From: Nanobdellota archaeon
GTDB lineage: Archaea; Nanobdellota; Nanobdellia; Pacearchaeales; GW2011-AR1
Direction of reading: 5' to 3'
DNA: 33,376 nt
NCBI GenBank assembly: GCA_030647965.1
Contig: JAUSIT010000035.1
Location: 1-33,376 of the forward strand
Shown piece by piece: positions 29,178 through 33,376 of this stretch. The translations under genes and the position numbers were made by a program. How positions within the stretch are numbered: position 1 is the stretch's first letter; every line of letters starts with the position of its first letter. The notes beneath the pieces are model-generated. The model did no database searches. It was not told where the DNA came from and worked only from the letters and a program-made list of their open reading frames with translations.

Positions 29178-31326
29178 TTTTGTACACGGTTATATTTACC
29201 CAATCTACTGGAATTGTGTTGTTTTGTGTTTCTTCTTTTCCAAGATGAGGTGTATTTATTAACATACTAAGTTTGCCATCTTTAATATATAAATCTTTTA
29301 CATTATAGCTTGCTTTTCCGATTATCCAGTCACCTTGTTTTTCAATAGGGTAGTAATCAGTTATTACATAGTCTACTTTTGATAAATCAGAAGGAATTGA
29401 AGTTATTGAATAATCAAAAGGCTCAAAATAAGAATCTTTTGAAAAAGATAAATAATTTGGAGATGAGATTATAATATCATTTATCTTAGATTCAATTGTA
29501 TATTCTTCTGAAGGGGTTTGATATTTTAAATCAGTTAGTGAATTTATTGAAAAGTAATCATTATTTATGCTTATATTTTGGAATGCACCTGAATGATAAG
29601 TTCTGAAAGTTATATCTGAGTTCTTGTTTGCCTTTGTATAAATTGAAGATGGTTTTTGACTTCCAGTTATATAACCTTCAAAGTCAGATAAGAATAGTTT
29701 ATTTGTTACAATTTTGTTTGTGTTTAATGACATTTCTCTGATTACGCCATCAAAGTCTGTAAATTGAAGTTTATAGATTCCTTCTGTTAAATTAGTTGCA
29801 ATTAATTGTCCATCTTGTATTTTTGCTGTTGATTTATCAACATTTGTTATTCCATCATCTAGAATTGTTGTGTTTGCAATTAAATTGTTATTTAAATCAT
29901 ATAAATTTATTATTAAATCATCTGAATTATTATACCAATTTATATCTTGTTTTTTAACTGTTAAATTTAAATTATCTTTTAGATAAATGTAAAATGTATG
30001 GCCTCCTCTTAAGCCAGTGTTTATTGTTAAAGGAGTTATATTATATTTTTGTGTTGTTATAGAAGATTGGATTTCAACATTTGAAGCAACTATTGAATTT
30101 TTTGGAATTTCTGAGATATTGCTAATTAAGGGCATATCTTTGTTTATTTGATAAATTCTTGTTTCATTTCCAGTATATTGATAATTGTTTAATTGATTTA
30201 AAATAGGATTGTAGATATTTTTATAAGAATAGTGCCATACTTGTTGGTCTTGTGCTCCTAGAGAAATATAAGAATTATTTGGGAAATTATCTTTGAATTT
30301 TATGCTTACATCTACTTTATCAGAGCCTTTTGGTATTTGAATATTAAAATAAACTAAACTAGAAGTTAGATTTCTTGAACTTGCATTAATATCTGCTTCT
30401 GAAATTCTATTTGTAGGAGATAAAAAAGATTTTTTTGCATCTTCATTTGAACCAATATCATAAAATGAATTGAAAGTGTGAGAAACTAAGAAATTTGCAT
30501 AAATTATATATCCTATAAGAATTAAGGGGATAATAATTATTAAAACTTTTAGTGTTTTAAATAAAATATCTTTTGTTTTGCCTGGTTCATGAGTTTTAAT
30601 AGGAGTTAAAGTTATTTTTGATTTTTGTTGAGGTTCTTCTGGCTGAGTTTTATTTACTCTACCTTTTAAGTAGGAAATTTGACCTTGAAGAGTATTTATT
30701 CTGTCTTCTTTTTCATTTAATTTTTCTAGAAGTTCATTGTTCTTTTTTGTTATTTCTTTTTTTAAATCAAAAATCTCTTTTTTTGTTTGTTCTAAGATTT
30801 CCTGCTTTTCTTTTTCAGATCTTTGAATTAAATCATTTCTTTCTTTTTCAAGATGTTTTATTGTTTCTTTATTTTCTTTATCTCTTTCTGTTTTATATGA
30901 AGAAAAGTCTTTGCTAAAACTAGATTTTAATTCTGAAAATTTATCTGTTATTTTTGTAATTTCTTCTGTTATTTTTTCATTAAGAGATTGAGTTATTTCT
31001 TCTTTTATTCCTGATTTTGAAATTTGTTTTTTTAAGGTTGTTATCTGACTGTCAAAATCTACTTTAATTTTTTCTAAATCTTCTTTTGAAGCTATTTTAT
31101 TGTTTAAGTTAGAAATTTGCTTGTTTACTTCATTAAATCTTGTGCTAATCTTTTCATTTATTTGCTTTAATTCATATTTTATCTCAGAATCAGAAGTTGG
31201 CTTGTCTAGTTTTTCTTTAATATAGCTTATATCTCCTCTTATGGACTTAAAAGTCAGCTTAAGTCTTTCTTCAATTTCATAGAACTTATTACCAATCTTT
31301 CTATTTAGTTCATCTTCGTAAGCCAT
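29158..31326 (-). CDS. envelope protein: cytoplasmic coiled coil, one helix, large outer domain
   Basis: Residues 1-230 are a long heptad-rich coiled coil (many K/E, IEERLKLTFKS, ELLEKLNEKEDRINTLQGQI). A membrane helix follows around residue 258-280 (VLIIIIPLILIGYIIYANFL). The remaining 440 residues form a beta-rich outer domain with many N-x-S/T sequons (NASSRN, NNSY, NITP, NNTIP). The topology has no cleaved signal. It is a likely surface or envelope scaffold linking the cytoplasm to the outside. No family is recognised. A CTATATAAAG box 26 nt upstream supports the start. The next gene overlaps by 20 bp. Confidence 0.75.
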   Translation of the reverse strand: MAYEDELNRKIGNKFYEIEERLKLTFKSIRGDISYIKEKLDKPTSDSEIKYELKQINEKISTRFNEVNKQISNLNNKIASKEDLEKIKVDFDSQITTLKKQISKSGIKEEITQSLNEKITEEITKITDKFSELKSSFSKDFSSYKTERDKENKETIKHLEKERNDLIQRSEKEKQEILEQTKKEIFDLKKEITKKNNELLEKLNEKEDRINTLQGQISYLKGRVNKTQPEEPQQKSKITLTPIKTHEPGKTKDILFKTLKVLIIIIPLILIGYIIYANFLVSHTFNSFYDIGSNEDAKKSFLSPTNRISEADINASSRNLTSSLVYFNIQIPKGSDKVDVSIKFKDNFPNNSYISLGAQDQQVWHYSYKNIYNPILNQLNNYQYTGNETRIYQINKDMPLISNISEIPKNSIVASNVEIQSSITTQKYNITPLTINTGLRGGHTFYIYLKDNLNLTVKKQDINWYNNSDDLIINLYDLNNNLIANTTILDDGITNVDKSTAKIQDGQLIATNLTEGIYKLQFTDFDGVIREMSLNTNKIVTNKLFLSDFEGYITGSQKPSSIYTKANKNSDITFRTYHSGAFQNISINNDYFSINSLTDLKYQTPSEEYTIESKINDIIISSPNYLSFSKDSYFEPFDYSITSIPSDLSKVDYVITDYYPIEKQGDWIIGKASYNVKDLYIKDGKLSMLINTPHLGKEETQNNTIPVDWVNITVYKNGLFKI

Positions 31327-31347
31327 AGTGTCACTTAGAAATTACAC

Positions 31348-31356
31348 TATATAAAG
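31348..31356 (-). promoter_or_regulatory. TATA box for 722-aa envelope gene
   Basis: Minus-strand CTTTATATAG is centred 26 nt before the ATG at 31326. Confidence 0.5.
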
Positions 31357-31383
31357 ATTATTAGTTCAGATTAAGACTATAAT

Positions 31384-31665
31384 TAGCACTTCGTGAGGAT
31401 ACGAAGTCGACTTGAATCTCTAATTTAATTCTATTCTAAGGGATATGTTTCGCACTTTGTGCGATTTAGCACTTCGTTCTTATACTAAGTCGCCTGGCGG
31501 CTCCTGACGTTTATTAATTCCTTAACTTATCTGTCTGCCTTTCATAATGTATTTATTAATTAATTATCTATCTTGCTTGAAAATTATTGAGTTGTAGTTA
31601 TTAATTATCCTAAATTGTCGCCAGACAATTCCATATATCCTTGCGAAGCAACTATATCTTAAATT
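31384..31665 (+). repeat. R-family multi-hairpin repeat, copy 5 (long, interrupted)
   Basis: 31384-31415 has AGCACTTCGTGAGG and ACGAAGTCGAC. 31449-31520 has GCACTTTGTGC, AGCACTTCGTTCTTATACTAAGTCGCCTGGCGGCTCC. 31615-31665 has ATTGTC-GCCA-GACAAT, TCCATATATCC, TTGC-GAA-GCAA. About 90 bases of unrelated AT-rich sequence separate the halves. It fills the 345-bp gap 31327-31671, where I see no gene. Confidence 0.65.
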
Positions 31666-31671
31666 ATAGAA

Positions 31672-33261
31672 CTAGCAATCATACCTATAAATTGTATTAT
31701 TGCTTATTGTATAATACGCTGAAAAGCATTCTTGGCCCCCCAGGTTATTTTTTTGCCTTTGGCCTATGAAAATATACAATGGTTTTTCATATTGATATAA
31801 AAATGATTTAAACTGCTCTGTTGAATTTGCAGTCCAGAAACTCATCCATCCAGTTTTATCATGCTTGTTATAATCAAACAAACCAGGAGCAATTGTTTTT
31901 CTACCTGAATAGCCTTGAATCCAGGGGGAATAATAAGAAGAGGTTGACATTACCCATGAATTTTGTTCTGTATTGTTTAAGAATGAAATTACTTTTAATT
32001 CATTATCATTAATTAATGGCTTTGAGTTTTTTGCTTCATTATAAGCAAGAATTCCTGCTGATAATAAAAGAACAATAAGAATCATTGTTCCTAATTTCTT
32101 TTTGCTATTAATTAAAACAGAAAAGCCAAAAGAAGCCATAATTATCAGAATTAAATCTAACATTATGATAAATCTATTAAAAAAGAAAAATTGAAAATAA
32201 ACAATTGCAAAATTAATTATTGCCCAGATTACCAAAATGTTAAAATCTTTTTTTCTTATAAAATAAAATATGCCTAAAAGTGCAAATGGAAGATAAAATA
32301 ATGATGAAAATTGATATGTAAAAAAGTTTATGAAAGTTCCTGCACCTTCTCCCGGTGCTAAAAATCCCTGCAAAACAGGAGAAAACATAATCAAGATTGC
32401 CTGGCTGAATTTTCCAAGATAAAACAATCCTGCAATTACTAAAATTAAGATTCCATAGATTATATTATTCTTTAATAAATTAAAATTATATTTTTTGTCT
32501 TTTATTGGACTGATAAATGCATAAAAGAAATATGAAAGGCCAAAAATGTAAAAGCTTGGCCTGTGGATTGCTCCAAGCAAACCCCCAAGAATTACAAATA
32601 ACCAGATAAACTTTTTCTTTTGAGTGGTTTCATATTTTTTAAGAAAATAAATTGAAAATAAAATTAAAGACATTCCAATTATATTTTTATAATACATAAA
32701 CCAGAAGGCTTTGAATTGAATTAGTGAGAATGCATAGAGAAATAATGCAATTAGTGCTGTTGTTTTATTGTTATCTGAGAATTCTTTAACAACAAAATAA
32801 ATTCCTAAGCCAAGTAAAACACAGAAGCCAATTAATAGCCATGTTAATATAAATTGTGAAGATAAAAAGGCCTTGAAAAAAGACATTAAATAAAGAAATC
32901 CTGGTTCCATTCCGCCCTGCAAAATCCATAAATCCAGATTTTGAAGACCTGATTCAATTCCATATTTATACATGCCAGGGTCATAACCTAAAGGAATTGA
33001 GTTTCCCATGTAAGGCATTACTCTAAAGAGAATAATTAGAAAGATTGCAAGAGCAAATAAGATATAATGAAGTTTTTTGTTAGGTTGCTTTTTAGGAAGT
33101 TCTTCTTTAGATATTATTGTAATTCCAAAAACAGCAAGAACAATTGCAAATATATGGAATTGCAGGGAGTATTTGAAAAATAGACCAAAAGTAATTGCTA
33201 ATATTAAAAGAGTATATACTGAAAGGAGTTGGTAAAATGTTTGCTTAAAGATATTTTTCAT
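31672..33261 (-). CDS. polytopic membrane glycosyltransferase-like protein (GT-C type)
   Basis: About 11-12 hydrophobic helices span residues 1-420. The first outer loop, after helix 2-3, has PYMGNSIPLGYDPGMYKYGI, resembling the acidic DxxE/DPG loop of GT-C glycosyltransferases that use lipid-linked sugars. The C-terminal 110 residues form a small soluble outer domain (SWVMSTSSYYSPWIQGYSGR...). Role in protein N-glycosylation or surface-sugar assembly is inferred from this layout. The track ORF opens at 33357, but MKNIFKQTF at 33261 is the first residue that looks native and has TTTAAAC about 30 nt upstream. Family membership is not certain. Confidence 0.7.
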   Translation of the reverse strand: MKNIFKQTFYQLLSVYTLLILAITFGLFFKYSLQFHIFAIVLAVFGITIISKEELPKKQPNKKLHYILFALAIFLIILFRVMPYMGNSIPLGYDPGMYKYGIESGLQNLDLWILQGGMEPGFLYLMSFFKAFLSSQFILTWLLIGFCVLLGLGIYFVVKEFSDNNKTTALIALFLYAFSLIQFKAFWFMYYKNIIGMSLILFSIYFLKKYETTQKKKFIWLFVILGGLLGAIHRPSFYIFGLSYFFYAFISPIKDKKYNFNLLKNNIIYGILILVIAGLFYLGKFSQAILIMFSPVLQGFLAPGEGAGTFINFFTYQFSSLFYLPFALLGIFYFIRKKDFNILVIWAIINFAIVYFQFFFFNRFIIMLDLILIIMASFGFSVLINSKKKLGTMILIVLLLSAGILAYNEAKNSKPLINDNELKVISFLNNTEQNSWVMSTSSYYSPWIQGYSGRKTIAPGLFDYNKHDKTGWMSFWTANSTEQFKSFLYQYEKPLYIFIGQRQKNNLGGQECFSAYYTISNNTIYRYDC

Positions 33262-33376
33262 TTTTGATAGTTTTCTAAAACCAAAAGGTTTAAATTGTTT
33301 AAATTGTTTAACTAATAATATAGGGGAACAGGACCTGACGAACCCCATGCTTGACATGGATAGTAGGATAGACGGA

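Noticed and set aside
33262-33357. N-terminal extension MSSMGFVRSC... of the last gene
   Set aside because: It overlaps the promoter-like TTTAAAC region and is GC-richer near the window edge; the internal ATG at 33261 is more likely.
1-33376. CRISPR array or ribosomal RNA
   Set aside because: No regularly spaced identical repeats and no rRNA-like conserved segments were seen on either strand.

Overview
The window looks like a contig from a low-GC DPANN archaeon, probably Pacearchaeota or Woesearchaeota. The supporting evidence is an archaeal-type glutamyl-tRNA synthetase, an XPD/Rad3-like Fe-S helicase, many small membrane proteins carrying the TGNAIG/TGNV-type motif, and archaeal TATA-box promoters. 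In about 20 genes the TATA centre lies 25-28 nt before the start codon, so most mRNAs should be leaderless. This assignment rests on recognition only, because no search was run.

Layout. 1-4.7 kb holds a nucleotide-pool cleaning pair (Ham1-type NTP pyrophosphatase and dUTPase) among DPANN hypotheticals, with dut bracketed by inverted copies of a multi-hairpin intergenic repeat (R family). 4.7-9.9 kb holds gltX, a JAMM-like membrane protein, a MutS-family ATPase and a HAD hydrolase. 10-15 kb holds a small operon (88-aa protein, AAA+ ATPase, nucleoside-deoxyribosyltransferase-like protein), an XPD-like helicase and a second deoxyribosyltransferase-like protein. 15-20 kb holds small membrane proteins, a Fic/RHH pair, an ArsB/NhaD-like transporter and a UvrD-type helicase that appears to carry a RecQ-type RQC domain at its N terminus. 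20-28 kb is an accessory island of toxin-antitoxin-like genes: a broken putative toxin, an orphan RelB-like antitoxin, a broken PIN gene, a Fic-NTase operon and an MNT-HEPN pair. 28-33 kb encodes envelope proteins, including a DUF1616-like protein, a coiled-coil protein with an outside domain, and a GT-C-like polytopic protein.

Main discovery. Four genes of the island are interrupted by short elements of 72, 82, 105 and 128 bp with one shared design. On one strand each has an A-rich hairpin (AAAAA..TTTTT), a seven-base linker ending GATGY, a second hairpin (TC..GA) and conserved ends ATCA...GAC. Removing each element exactly restores the reading frame in all four cases: a canonical Fic motif, one unidentified protein, one PIN domain, and one gene whose uninterrupted paralogue lies 1.3 kb away as a natural empty site. 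No target duplication is needed. The design resembles non-autonomous IS200/IS605- or REP-like single-strand elements, but no transposase is present here. Two intergenic sequences (1-120 and 21441-21531) share the architecture with a different linker.

Other structure. The MNT-HEPN pair sits between direct repeats of the 3' part of a neighbouring gene and has a perfect 18-bp palindrome next to its TATA box. A single TATA box at 28216-28223 is equidistant from two divergent start codons. Several structured non-coding stretches (12.15-12.35, 21.1-21.2, 23.47-23.72 and 31.4-31.67 kb) have no assigned function.
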